From CALESS01 sp041741455 (lineage in GTDB: Bacteria > Chloroflexota > Anaerolineae > Anaerolineales > Anaerolineaceae), in assembly GCA_041741455.1 (NCBI GenBank), contig JBGSJZ010000099.1, positions 153,372-217,371 of the forward strand: a DNA stretch of 64,000 bases. The letters run 5' to 3'. Positions 1-8,004 of this stretch are shown piece by piece. Positions within the stretch are counted from its first letter, which is position 1. Every line of letters starts with the position of its first letter. The notes under the pieces were generated by a model. It was not told the origin of the DNA, made no database searches, and saw nothing but the letters and a program-made list of their open reading frames with translations. The position numbers were made by a program, and so were the translations under genes.

Positions 1-44
1 ATAAAGCCCAACAGGAAAGCACCAAATTCATCTCGGTCTGACAT
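1..44 (-). CDS. start of a YtxH-like small membrane protein (partial)
   Basis: An ATG on the minus strand at 44 follows a strong ribosome-binding site (AAAGGAG, about 51-57). It opens a frame beginning MSDRDEFGAFLLGF that runs off the left edge. The GAFLLGF run after a short charged start resembles YtxH-domain proteins, small single-helix envelope proteins. It lies 19 bases downstream of the 64-519 gene on the same strand, so the two are probably cotranscribed. Only 14 residues are visible, so the family call is tentative. Confidence 0.5.
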   Translation of the reverse strand, partial: MSDRDEFGAFLLGF

Positions 45-63
45 TGTGAAGCTCCTTTCTATT

Positions 64-519
64 TTATTTTCCGCCCGGTCGCAATAGATCGAGCAGTTTC
101 TTAAACCCTGCCATATATTGGTTGAGTTTAATAACAGGTTCGGCTAAATTATCGCCGAGAAATGTAACTGTACCACGCAATGTGTTAACTGTCTCATTGG
201 TACTGTTCAGGATAGGTTTAATTTCGTTTTGCAACAGGTTGATCAGGACGGCCAGTTGCACCATCAAGATGACCAGAGCTACGCCGATCACAATCGATTC
301 GAGGGCCATGAAAATAATGAAAATATCTCTGATTTTGTCGGTGGGTGAGCCGGGTTGAAGCAAATAAACTGTGGCAGCAACCAAACCTCCGATAATCACC
401 AGAGCGATCAGAACAAAAAGCCAAATTTTTAGCTGGGGGTGGGCAGATTTGACAGCATCCCCGGCAGGAGTAGGGAGGGCTGGCGTTTCTTGTGTGGGTT
501 CATGCGGTAATTCAGCCAT
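64..519 (-). CDS. hypothetical two-helix membrane protein
   Basis: A 151-residue protein of unrecognised family. A Pro/Glu-rich cytosolic start (about 1-28) is followed by two hydrophobic segments (about 31-54 and 66-93), then an amphipathic, Asn/Thr-rich C-terminal half that could form a coiled coil. The layout resembles small DUF948-like proteins that often sit beside YtxH proteins, and a YtxH-like start does follow on the same strand, which supports a joint envelope role. The gene is divergent from 652-1272; the gap near 520-650 should hold both promoters. Function unknown. Confidence 0.7.
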   Translation of the reverse strand: MAELPHEPTQETPALPTPAGDAVKSAHPQLKIWLFVLIALVIIGGLVAATVYLLQPGSPTDKIRDIFIIFMALESIVIGVALVILMVQLAVLINLLQNEIKPILNSTNETVNTLRGTVTFLGDNLAEPVIKLNQYMAGFKKLLDLLRPGGK

Positions 520-651
520 TATTAAGTCAATTATATCACATCTACTTTTACGTCAAGTTAAGGTTGGTTTAAATCCCATATGTGCGCATCAAATTTTCTG
601 ATTGGCAGAATTTGCATGTTTGGAATGGGTGTGTTAAACTTAACGGTTGCG

Positions 652-1272
652 ATGAAACTGTTCTTCGGGGTAATGCTTTTTGTTTTTGGCTTGGTTCTGC
701 CTGCAGGGTTGACACAACAGGTGGATGTACCTGCGCGCCTGCTTTCTCCACTACCGGGGGAGGCATTACAGGGTGTCGTGATGATTCAAGTGGAATTGGA
801 TCCGACCCAGGTTAGCGGTTTTGAACTTGCCTATGCATACCAAGATGGTGCGTCCCCAACCTGGTTTCTTATCTCCGAGAGTCAGGCCATCGATTCTGCA
901 CAAATTCTGGCAGCCTGGGATACAACAACCATCAGCGACGGTGATTACCAATTACGCATACGGGTCATTCTGAAAAATGACTTGTTCCACGAAACCAGTG
1001 TGCCCGGATTAAGGATTCGCAATTATTCAACAATTGAGACCAGTACACCCAGCCCGACGCCGGTAGTGACAGGGACTCCCGTCTTGCCAACTGCCACTAT
1101 GCAAAATACACCGACGATGGGTTTTCCTACAGCTTTACCGGAAAACCCGGTGCGATTTGACCAATCCCGTATGATCGAAGGGATCCTGGATGGTTTACTG
1201 GTGGTGGTGGGTATCTTTGCCTTTTTGGGAATTTATTCGGGCATTCGCCACATTCAACGCAAGAGGGAATAA
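652..1272 (+). CDS. hypothetical secreted, membrane-anchored protein
   Basis: The frame is open from 580, but the ATG at 652 places a signal peptide (MKLFFGVMLFVFGLVLPAG) directly at the N-terminus, so I prefer it; ATG 616 is an alternative. A beta-rich domain of about 110 residues (Ig/fibronectin-like pattern, with DGDYQLRIRV) is followed by a Thr/Pro-rich linker, a C-terminal transmembrane helix and a basic tail. This suggests an exported domain anchored by its C-terminus. The stop lies 5 bases before pth, so the two are likely cotranscribed. No specific function recognised. Confidence 0.65.
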   Translation: MKLFFGVMLFVFGLVLPAGLTQQVDVPARLLSPLPGEALQGVVMIQVELDPTQVSGFELAYAYQDGASPTWFLISESQAIDSAQILAAWDTTTISDGDYQLRIRVILKNDLFHETSVPGLRIRNYSTIETSTPSPTPVVTGTPVLPTATMQNTPTMGFPTALPENPVRFDQSRMIEGILDGLLVVVGIFAFLGIYSGIRHIQRKRE

Positions 1273-1277
1273 GAGCC

Positions 1278-1919
1278 ATGGAGAAATTGTTCGAAATTTT
1301 TCGCATCCGTGCCCGTGAGGAGAAGTCAAAGGAGACTACTGCAGGCGAGGTGTTCCTGGTGGTCGGTCTTGGTAATCCGGGGCGGGAGTACCGTGAGAAC
1401 CGGCACAACGTTGGCTTTATGGCAGTGGATCGACTGGCGAAATCCCTGGATACCAGCCTGGGGCGGATGCAAGCCAAAGCGCTGATTGGGACTGCCACTT
1501 TTGCTGGTAACCGGTTGGTACTGGCAAAACCCCAAACGTATATGAATCTCTCCGGTCAGGCAGTGAGTGGTTTGTTGCACTTTTATAAAGCGCCTGTAGA
1601 GAATTTGATTGTTGTGCATGATGATATTGATTTGCCGTTTGGCTGGTTGCGCATCCGCCCAGCAGGTGGTTCCGCTGGTCAGCGGGGAGTGGCTTCTATT
1701 ATCCAGCAGTTGGGTACCCAGCAATTTGCCCGCATCCGGATCGGGATTGGCCGACCGCCAGGTCAAAAAGCGGCAGCAGATTATGTGTTACAAGACTTCC
1801 ATGAAGATGAGCAAGATATTCTTGAGAACATTCTGGATACGGCAGGAAATGCAGTCCGGACATTCATGCAGGATGGCTTAACGAAAGCCATGAATCTTTA
1901 CAATGGCGACCAGCAATAA
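1278..1919 (+). CDS. pth: peptidyl-tRNA hydrolase
   Basis: Pth cleaves the ester bond of peptidyl-tRNAs released from stalled ribosomes, recycling tRNA in the cytosol. The family hallmarks are clear: VVGLGNPGREY near residue 28, NRHNVGF with the catalytic His, KPQTYMNLSG, and VVHDDIDLPFG with the catalytic Asp, then GGSAGQRGV. At 213 residues it is longer than the usual 185-195 because about 25 charged residues precede the fold; they follow a good ATG, so the extension may be real or an internal start may be used. It is followed 12 bases later by mfd. Confidence 0.95.
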   Translation: MEKLFEIFRIRAREEKSKETTAGEVFLVVGLGNPGREYRENRHNVGFMAVDRLAKSLDTSLGRMQAKALIGTATFAGNRLVLAKPQTYMNLSGQAVSGLLHFYKAPVENLIVVHDDIDLPFGWLRIRPAGGSAGQRGVASIIQQLGTQQFARIRIGIGRPPGQKAAADYVLQDFHEDEQDILENILDTAGNAVRTFMQDGLTKAMNLYNGDQQ

Positions 1920-1931
1920 GGAAAAAATACC

Positions 1932-4900
1932 TTGCTTGAATGGCTGAGTGATTTCCCTCCATTTCACGACCTAATCAGCGACCTGTTTTCCGGCCAACGC
2001 ATCGCCAGCCTGGGGATCATGCGGCCGGTTCGTTTACCACTGGAAGCTGCTTTACACGAGCAATTGAATGAGCCGATCCTGGTGCTGACCGACCGGGCGG
2101 ATCATGCTTTGACCATCCACGATGAATTAAAGTTTTGGACGAGTGACGCTCAACGATTGCTTTTCCCTGAACCGAACCCGTTGTTTTACGAACAGGCCAC
2201 CTGGGGAAATAACACCCGCCGGGAACGGTTGCAAGCTTTAACTGCCCTGGCTACCTACCATATTCCAGGGGCAGAAAAACCAATTCAACCACCAATCATC
2301 GTTGCACCAATCCGGGCGATCATGGCGCGCACACTGCCCAGACGCGATTTTTTGAAAGTGTCCAGAATCATTAAGCTGGGTCAGATGGTCAAACTGGATG
2401 GACTGGTGCAAAATTGGGTAGACATAGGATATAACCCGTCTGATACTGTGCTGGAAACCGGCCAGTTTGCCCGACGGGGCGGCATCCTGGATATCTGGCC
2501 TCCGGGCGAGACTTCGCCGGTCAGACTGGAGTTTTTCGGCGACGAGGTGGATACCCTGCGAGCGTTTGATCCGTCCAGTCAACGCACTTTACGCAGCCTG
2601 AATCAGATCTTGATCAGTCCAGCTCGTGAGGTCTTTCCAGGGAAGGCCAATACGCTTGGGCTTCAGACCAAGAATGTGGATGAATTTCATCTACCTTTGC
2701 TTCACCCGGCTGTGGCCAGCTTGTTGGATTACCTGCCAAAAAATAGTCTGGTGGTTGCAGATGACTTTGACCTGCTGCGGGTGGTTGCCAATGAGATCGA
2801 AGAGCAGGCAGTTAAACTCCGGCAGGAAAGCATTCGTGAAGGCACACTGGCTGCTGATTTTCCAATTCCTTATTTGTCATTTTCTGAAATAAATGACAAC
2901 CTGGCTGGATATCATTGGATTGATTTTGGCCGTTCGGAGGACGTGGAGGCTATTTCGGAGCTTTCCGGCTCCTTCGAACCCGGCCCACGCTTCGGCGGCC
3001 GCTTGAAACCGCTGATGGAAGAGTTGGTGCGCGTCCTAGAAGGTGGCGATAAGGTGGTTATCGTTTCCCGGCAATCTTCCAGATTGCGTGAATTGTGGGG
3101 TGAACTGCCATCTGAACTCACCCAACGATTATCCAACCGGCCGGATTTCCTGGATGGTACGCTGAGTGATGGTTTTATTTTTCATATTGATGACCATAAG
3201 CGTTTGTTATTCCTGACGGATAGTGAAATCTTTGGCTGGGATCGTCCACGGCCGCGCCAACAACATCGCCCAACAGCTGATGCGCCGGAATCACACTATG
3301 CCGACCTGCGCCCGGGCGACTGGGTAGTGCATATCGATTATGGGGTTGGTCGGTACGTCGGTCTGGTTCGGCGTACCCTGGATGGTATGGAACGGGAGTT
3401 CCTTTGTGTGGAGTATGAGAAAGGGGACCAGCTTTTTGTGCCGGTGCATCAGGCGGATCGCCTGAACCGCTATGTTGGACCTGAGGGTGAAACACCCTCT
3501 CCCACCCGGCTGGGCACGGCCGAATGGAGCCAGTCCAAACAGAAAGTCCGCGAGGCTGTGCAGGAAGTGGCACAGGAAATGTTACAACTTTATGCCCGCC
3601 GTCAAATTGCGATTGGCTATGCCTTCAAATTAGATACTCCCTGGCAGCAAGAATTGGAAGCCAGTTTTCCCTATGTCGAAACTGCCGATCAGATGAAAGC
3701 TATTGTGGATGTCAAGCGAGACATGGAAGCCCCGCGCCCGATGGATCGACTACTGTGCGGCGATGTCGGTTATGGAAAAACCGAGGTGGCCTTGCGGGCA
3801 GCTTTTAAAGCTGTAATGGAAGGCCGGCAAGTGGCTATGCTGGTTCCAACCACTGTGCTAGCTCAGCAGCATTATGAAACCTTCCGGCAACGATTGGCTG
3901 CATTCCCTGTGCAGATTGAGATGCTCTCTCGCTTCCGTTCTCATAAAGAGCAGGAGGTAATCATCAAGTTGTTGCAACAGGGCGGGGTGGATATCATCAT
4001 CGGCACACACCGCTTGCTCCAGACAGATGTGCAATTTAAAGACCTGGGTCTGGTCATCATCGATGAAGAGCAACGTTTTGGGGTAACTCACAAGGAGTAC
4101 TTCAAAGGATTGCGATCGGAACTGGATGTACTTACGCTGACCGCCACGCCCATTCCACGCACGCTGTATATGGCACTAACCGGGGTGCGGGATATTTCTA
4201 ATATCAACACTCCACCAGAAGAACGACTGCCGATTGTGACTCATATCGGCCCATATTCACCGCGACTAGTGAGGCAGGCAGTGATGCGGGAGATGGAGCG
4301 CGGTGGGCAGGTGTTTTTTGTTCATAATCGGGTACAAACCATCCGCGCCATGGAAAGCCACCTGCACAACCTGGTACCGGATGCCCGGGTGGGGGTGGCT
4401 CATGGACAGATGCCGGAACATCAATTGGCGGATGTGATGCACCAGTTCACGGCGGGTGATCTGGATATCTTGCTTAGCACGTCTATCATTGAATCCGGTT
4501 TGGATATCCCGAACGCCAATACCTTGATTGTGGACCGGGGTGATGCCTTCGGACTGGCCCAGCTCTACCAACTGCGCGGGCGGGTAGGCCGGGGGGCGCA
4601 ACGAGCATACGCCTATTTCTTTCGCCACCGGCAGAAACCGCCAACGCCAGAAGGGCAGGAACGCCTGGAAGTAATTGCGGAAAATTTGCAATTGGGAGCC
4701 GGGTACTCAATTGCGATGCGAGACCTGGAGATGCGAGGCGCTGGTGAGTTGCTGGGGACGCGCCAACATGGTTATATTGCCAGTGTTGGCTTCCATCTTT
4801 ACACCCGGCTGCTGGCCCAGGCAGTTCGCACATTGCGCAAGGTGGCTGGCCTGCCCGAACCGCCGGCCAGCGTCATGGGCATCAAGGAAGTTCGGCAACC

Positions 4901-5321
4901 GGTCAATGTGGAACTTCCACTGATGATCGGGATTCCGATGGAATATGTGCCGGACCCAAATGTTCGCCTGCGATTATATCGTCGCCTGGCGGATGCAGAA
5001 AACGAACAAGACTTACAAATGCTGGCTGAAGAATTCAAAGACCGTTTTGGCCCACTGCCAGAACGAGTAGAAAATCTGATTTTCCAAATCCAGGTCAAAC
5101 AACTGGCCGAAGATGCCGGACTGACCGGGGTGATACTGGAAGGCGACCAAATCTGCCTACAATATCCGCCTTTACCGGATGGCGTGAATGCCCGCAACCT
5201 GTCGAGTGTTGGCTCGTTGGCGCGCATTGGTCGCAATGCTTATTGGATGCCACTCAACCAGAATGGTTCCGATTGGCAGGAGCGGTTAATCAAGTTATTC
5301 GTTGCTATAATAAAGCAATGA
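1932..5321 (+). CDS. mfd: transcription-repair coupling factor Mfd
   Basis: Mfd removes RNA polymerase stalled at DNA lesions and recruits UvrA. The 1129-residue length fits the family. In order: UvrB-like N-terminal modules, including the RRGGILDIWPPG segment; the RNA-polymerase-interaction (CarD-like) domain around residues 455-530 (GDWVVHIDYGVGRYVG); the translocase with Walker A GDVGYGKTE, DEEQ box, TATPIPRT and QLRGRVGRG; and the C-terminal autoinhibitory domain. The start is TTG at 1932, preceded by AAGGA at 1918-1922. It overlaps the following response regulator by 4 bases (ATGA), so the two are translationally coupled. UvrB is encoded about 3 kb downstream. Confidence 0.97.
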   Translation: MLEWLSDFPPFHDLISDLFSGQRIASLGIMRPVRLPLEAALHEQLNEPILVLTDRADHALTIHDELKFWTSDAQRLLFPEPNPLFYEQATWGNNTRRERLQALTALATYHIPGAEKPIQPPIIVAPIRAIMARTLPRRDFLKVSRIIKLGQMVKLDGLVQNWVDIGYNPSDTVLETGQFARRGGILDIWPPGETSPVRLEFFGDEVDTLRAFDPSSQRTLRSLNQILISPAREVFPGKANTLGLQTKNVDEFHLPLLHPAVASLLDYLPKNSLVVADDFDLLRVVANEIEEQAVKLRQESIREGTLAADFPIPYLSFSEINDNLAGYHWIDFGRSEDVEAISELSGSFEPGPRFGGRLKPLMEELVRVLEGGDKVVIVSRQSSRLRELWGELPSELTQRLSNRPDFLDGTLSDGFIFHIDDHKRLLFLTDSEIFGWDRPRPRQQHRPTADAPESHYADLRPGDWVVHIDYGVGRYVGLVRRTLDGMEREFLCVEYEKGDQLFVPVHQADRLNRYVGPEGETPSPTRLGTAEWSQSKQKVREAVQEVAQEMLQLYARRQIAIGYAFKLDTPWQQELEASFPYVETADQMKAIVDVKRDMEAPRPMDRLLCGDVGYGKTEVALRAAFKAVMEGRQVAMLVPTTVLAQQHYETFRQRLAAFPVQIEMLSRFRSHKEQEVIIKLLQQGGVDIIIGTHRLLQTDVQFKDLGLVIIDEEQRFGVTHKEYFKGLRSELDVLTLTATPIPRTLYMALTGVRDISNINTPPEERLPIVTHIGPYSPRLVRQAVMREMERGGQVFFVHNRVQTIRAMESHLHNLVPDARVGVAHGQMPEHQLADVMHQFTAGDLDILLSTSIIESGLDIPNANTLIVDRGDAFGLAQLYQLRGRVGRGAQRAYAYFFRHRQKPPTPEGQERLEVIAENLQLGAGYSIAMRDLEMRGAGELLGTRQHGYIASVGFHLYTRLLAQAVRTLRKVAGLPEPPASVMGIKEVRQPVNVELPLMIGIPMEYVPDPNVRLRLYRRLADAENEQDLQMLAEEFKDRFGPLPERVENLIFQIQVKQLAEDAGLTGVILEGDQICLQYPPLPDGVNARNLSSVGSLARIGRNAYWMPLNQNGSDWQERLIKLFVAIIKQ

Positions 5322-5998
5322 CAACCATCCTGATTATTGAAGATGAAAACGAACTGGCCCGGGTCTTACGATCCTACCTGGAAAAAGCCGGGATGAATGT
5401 ACTACTCGCAACCCGCGGCGATAATGGATTGGTGCTGTGGGAAAAACACCAGCCTGATTTGGTGCTATTGGATCTGAATCTACCAGGAATGGATGGCCTG
5501 GATGTGGCCCGTCAAATCCGACGCAAAGCGGACACCCCCATCATCATGGTAACTGCCCGGGTGGATGAAACCGACCGGCTGGTGGGGCTTGAGTTAGGGG
5601 CAGACGATTACATCTCCAAGCCATACTCTCCGCGTGAAGTGGTGGCTCGGGTCCGGGCAGTTTTACGGCGGGTTGGCGGCAATGTTTCGGGCAGCCAGAA
5701 ACTTGAAATTGCTGACCTGGAAATTGACCTGGAAGCACATACGGTAAAACGATCTACTGAAACGATAGAACTGACACCGACTGAATTTTCTTTACTAGCC
5801 ATGATGGCAGGTCAACCTGGGCGCGTCTTCAGCCGCCTGCAGTTGTTGGAAGGATCTCAGGGTGCGGCTTACGAGGGATACGAACGGACTATCGATGCAC
5901 ACATCAAGAACCTGCGAGGGAAGTTGGAACCTGATCCACGCCAGCTAAAATACATCGAGACTGTTTTTGGGGTTGGTTACCGATTTCGAAAGGAATAA
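5318..5998 (+). CDS. OmpR-family response regulator
   Basis: A two-domain transcription factor. The receiver domain (about 1-120) has an acidic pocket IEDEN, phospho-acceptor Asp in LLDLNLPGMDG, MVTAR and SKPYSPRE. The winged-helix DNA-binding domain (about 130-225) has LTPTEFSLL and the C-terminal IETVFGVGYRF signature. ATG 5318 overlaps the mfd stop; an upstream in-frame start at 5243 would add residues that do not fit the fold. Its partner is probably the membrane kinase at 6599, with a phosphatase gene between them. This gives an unusual mfd / two-component / uvrB order; its target genes cannot be read from sequence. Confidence 0.92.
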   Translation: MTTILIIEDENELARVLRSYLEKAGMNVLLATRGDNGLVLWEKHQPDLVLLDLNLPGMDGLDVARQIRRKADTPIIMVTARVDETDRLVGLELGADDYISKPYSPREVVARVRAVLRRVGGNVSGSQKLEIADLEIDLEAHTVKRSTETIELTPTEFSLLAMMAGQPGRVFSRLQLLEGSQGAAYEGYERTIDAHIKNLRGKLEPDPRQLKYIETVFGVGYRFRKE

Positions 5999-6595
5999 AT
6001 GATCCTTTATCTCGGACGCCACGGCCAATCCGAAGCCAATGTTCTACGAATGTTCTCCAACGGTCTGAATAAGCATGGCCTGACCGAACTGGGGCGTTGC
6101 CAGGCTAAACAATTAGGAGAACGCATGGCATGCCGGTCGATCCAGAGAATTTTCAGTAGCCCTATTCTCAGAGCGGTCCAGACAGCTGAAATTGTCAGTC
6201 AGAGACTGGGCATGGACTTCCAGATTGAGCCTGCACTGGCTGAATTCAGCGTGGGAGATTGGGAAGGCCGATCTGACGAAGAATTATGGCAGGCCCATCA
6301 ACGACTTTTCGAGAAATGGCTGTTGGAAAAGGATTATAAAGCTGCAAATGGTGGTGGAGAATGCTTTCTGGATATAAGGGATCGTTATCTACCGTTTATC
6401 CAACGCCTGGTTACTGGAGAAATGGCGGATGCAAATACGTTGTTGATCGGTCATGGTGGTACCACCCTGGCAATGCTGCCCTGCCTGACCGCGGATCTTC
6501 GACCCAATGAATTATTACACCTCAAATATCCCAATACAGCGGTTATCCAATTGAATTGGTTGGGTGATACTTTCCGTTTCCTATCGATGGAGTGA
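5999..6595 (+). CDS. histidine phosphatase family protein (phosphoglycerate-mutase-like)
   Basis: A 198-residue single-domain enzyme of the histidine phosphatase superfamily. The catalytic RHG lies at residues 7-9 (YLGRHGQSEAN), a second Arg in SSPILRAVQTAE, the acid/base Glu in the FSVGDWEGR segment, and the second catalytic His in LIGHGGTT. Such enzymes dephosphorylate small metabolites or proteins, and the substrate cannot be deduced here. The ATG directly abuts the stop of the response regulator and the stop lies 3 bases before the kinase gene, so it is an integral part of the two-component operon. A phosphohistidine phosphatase role on that pathway is only a possibility. Confidence 0.85.
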   Translation: MILYLGRHGQSEANVLRMFSNGLNKHGLTELGRCQAKQLGERMACRSIQRIFSSPILRAVQTAEIVSQRLGMDFQIEPALAEFSVGDWEGRSDEELWQAHQRLFEKWLLEKDYKAANGGGECFLDIRDRYLPFIQRLVTGEMADANTLLIGHGGTTLAMLPCLTADLRPNELLHLKYPNTAVIQLNWLGDTFRFLSME

Positions 6596-6598
6596 ATT

Positions 6599-7963
6599 AT
6601 GCGTTTGCGATTAATATCATCGTTTTTCCTGATTGTCTTGGTCGCTATACTCAGCACAGTCTTGATCGTTCGTTTGAACACGCCTCAACAAGTACAGAAT
6701 TTCATGCTGCGGGGCGGGATGCAAGGCTTGGATACGTTGGTAGATGAATTAGAAACTTATTACCAGCTAAATGGGACCTGGGATGGTGTGGAAAAATTAT
6801 TGGTAGAGAGTGGTTCGGGTATGATGGGGGCAGGGCATGGGAATGGGATGATGAAAGAACAACGGTTGCTCCTGGCAGACGCCGATGGTTTAATCCTCAC
6901 CGATACGGCTGACAGTCTGGTCGGAACAAGATTAATGGCTGACGAAAAATCATCATCCATTGTATTGAAAAACGGATTGTTTACGGTTGGCTATTTGCTG
7001 GCGTTGGGGGGGGCTCAGATTTCCAGTGGGTCACAACAACCGCTGATTACCCGCTTGAATGATGCAGCTTTTCAGGCCGGTTTGATTGCCCTGGTAATAG
7101 CTGTTGTTCTGGCGATCTTGCTGGCGGAGGGCATCTTGCGGCCGGTACGCCAATTAACCCGGGCGGCTGAGCGAGTGGCTGCAGGAGATTGGTCGCATGA
7201 GGTGCCTGCTAAGGGCAAGGATGAACTGGCCGGTTTGGCACGCTCGTTTAATGCAATGGTTCAATCTCTGAAGCATTCAGAGGAACGACGGAGAAGTATG
7301 ACAGCGGATATTGCCCATGAATTGCGGACACCGCTGGCCGTGCAACGCGCCCATCTGGAAGCCTTGCAGGACGGGATTTATCCAATGAGCGTAGAAAATC
7401 TTCAGCCGGTACTGGATCAAAATGTGATGCTGGTGAGGTTGGTAGATGATTTGCGTACCCTGGCTCTGGCGGATGCTGGAGAATTGCAGATTGAAACTCA
7501 ATTGATGGATGTACAGGATTTCCTGCTGGGCATGCAGGAACGTTTTCGCTCAGCCGCCGAAGAACGAAATGTTGAGATCGTTCTCCATGGAAACCAGGTT
7601 TGCCCGGAGATCCAAGCCGACCCCGACCGGCTAGCGCAAATATTCACAAATTTAATCGGTAATGCCCTGCGTTATACACCAGCTGGTGGGCAGATCCTGC
7701 TGGCGGCTGAGAGCGATGAGAACGAGATTCGAATATCGGTCAGCGATAATGGACCGGGTATTCCGCCGGAAGTATTGCCAAATATATTTGAGCGGCTATA
7801 TCGGGTCGATAAAGCCCGCTCAAGGGCGGAAGGTGGCAGTGGTCTGGGCCTGGCAATTGCCCGCCAATTGGCTAAAGCGCACGGCGGGGATTTGACCGCA
7901 GAAAACAATCCAGGTGGAGGCGCACACTTTGTTTTCAGCATCCCCGGGACCAGTAGATTGTGA
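6599..7963 (+). CDS. membrane sensor histidine kinase
   Basis: A 454-residue transmembrane kinase. TM1 lies at about 4-24, an extracytoplasmic sensor with a Met/Gly-rich stretch (around residues 74-86) follows, and TM2 is at about 158-180. Then come HAMP (ILRPVRQLTRAAERVAAGDW), the HisKA phospho-acceptor in DIAHELRTPLAV, and the ATPase N box (NLIGNALRYTP), DNGPGIP and GSGLGLAIARQL. It is the likely partner of the OmpR-type regulator at 5318. The Met/His-containing sensor loop (SGMMGAGHGNGMMKEQ) could bind a metal such as copper; that is inference from composition only. Confidence 0.92.
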   Translation: MRLRLISSFFLIVLVAILSTVLIVRLNTPQQVQNFMLRGGMQGLDTLVDELETYYQLNGTWDGVEKLLVESGSGMMGAGHGNGMMKEQRLLLADADGLILTDTADSLVGTRLMADEKSSSIVLKNGLFTVGYLLALGGAQISSGSQQPLITRLNDAAFQAGLIALVIAVVLAILLAEGILRPVRQLTRAAERVAAGDWSHEVPAKGKDELAGLARSFNAMVQSLKHSEERRRSMTADIAHELRTPLAVQRAHLEALQDGIYPMSVENLQPVLDQNVMLVRLVDDLRTLALADAGELQIETQLMDVQDFLLGMQERFRSAAEERNVEIVLHGNQVCPEIQADPDRLAQIFTNLIGNALRYTPAGGQILLAAESDENEIRISVSDNGPGIPPEVLPNIFERLYRVDKARSRAEGGSGLGLAIARQLAKAHGGDLTAENNPGGGAHFVFSIPGTSRL

Positions 7964-8004
7964 TATAATAGAACACTTGACCTGATAACGAAAGGCAGGT
8001 GTCC

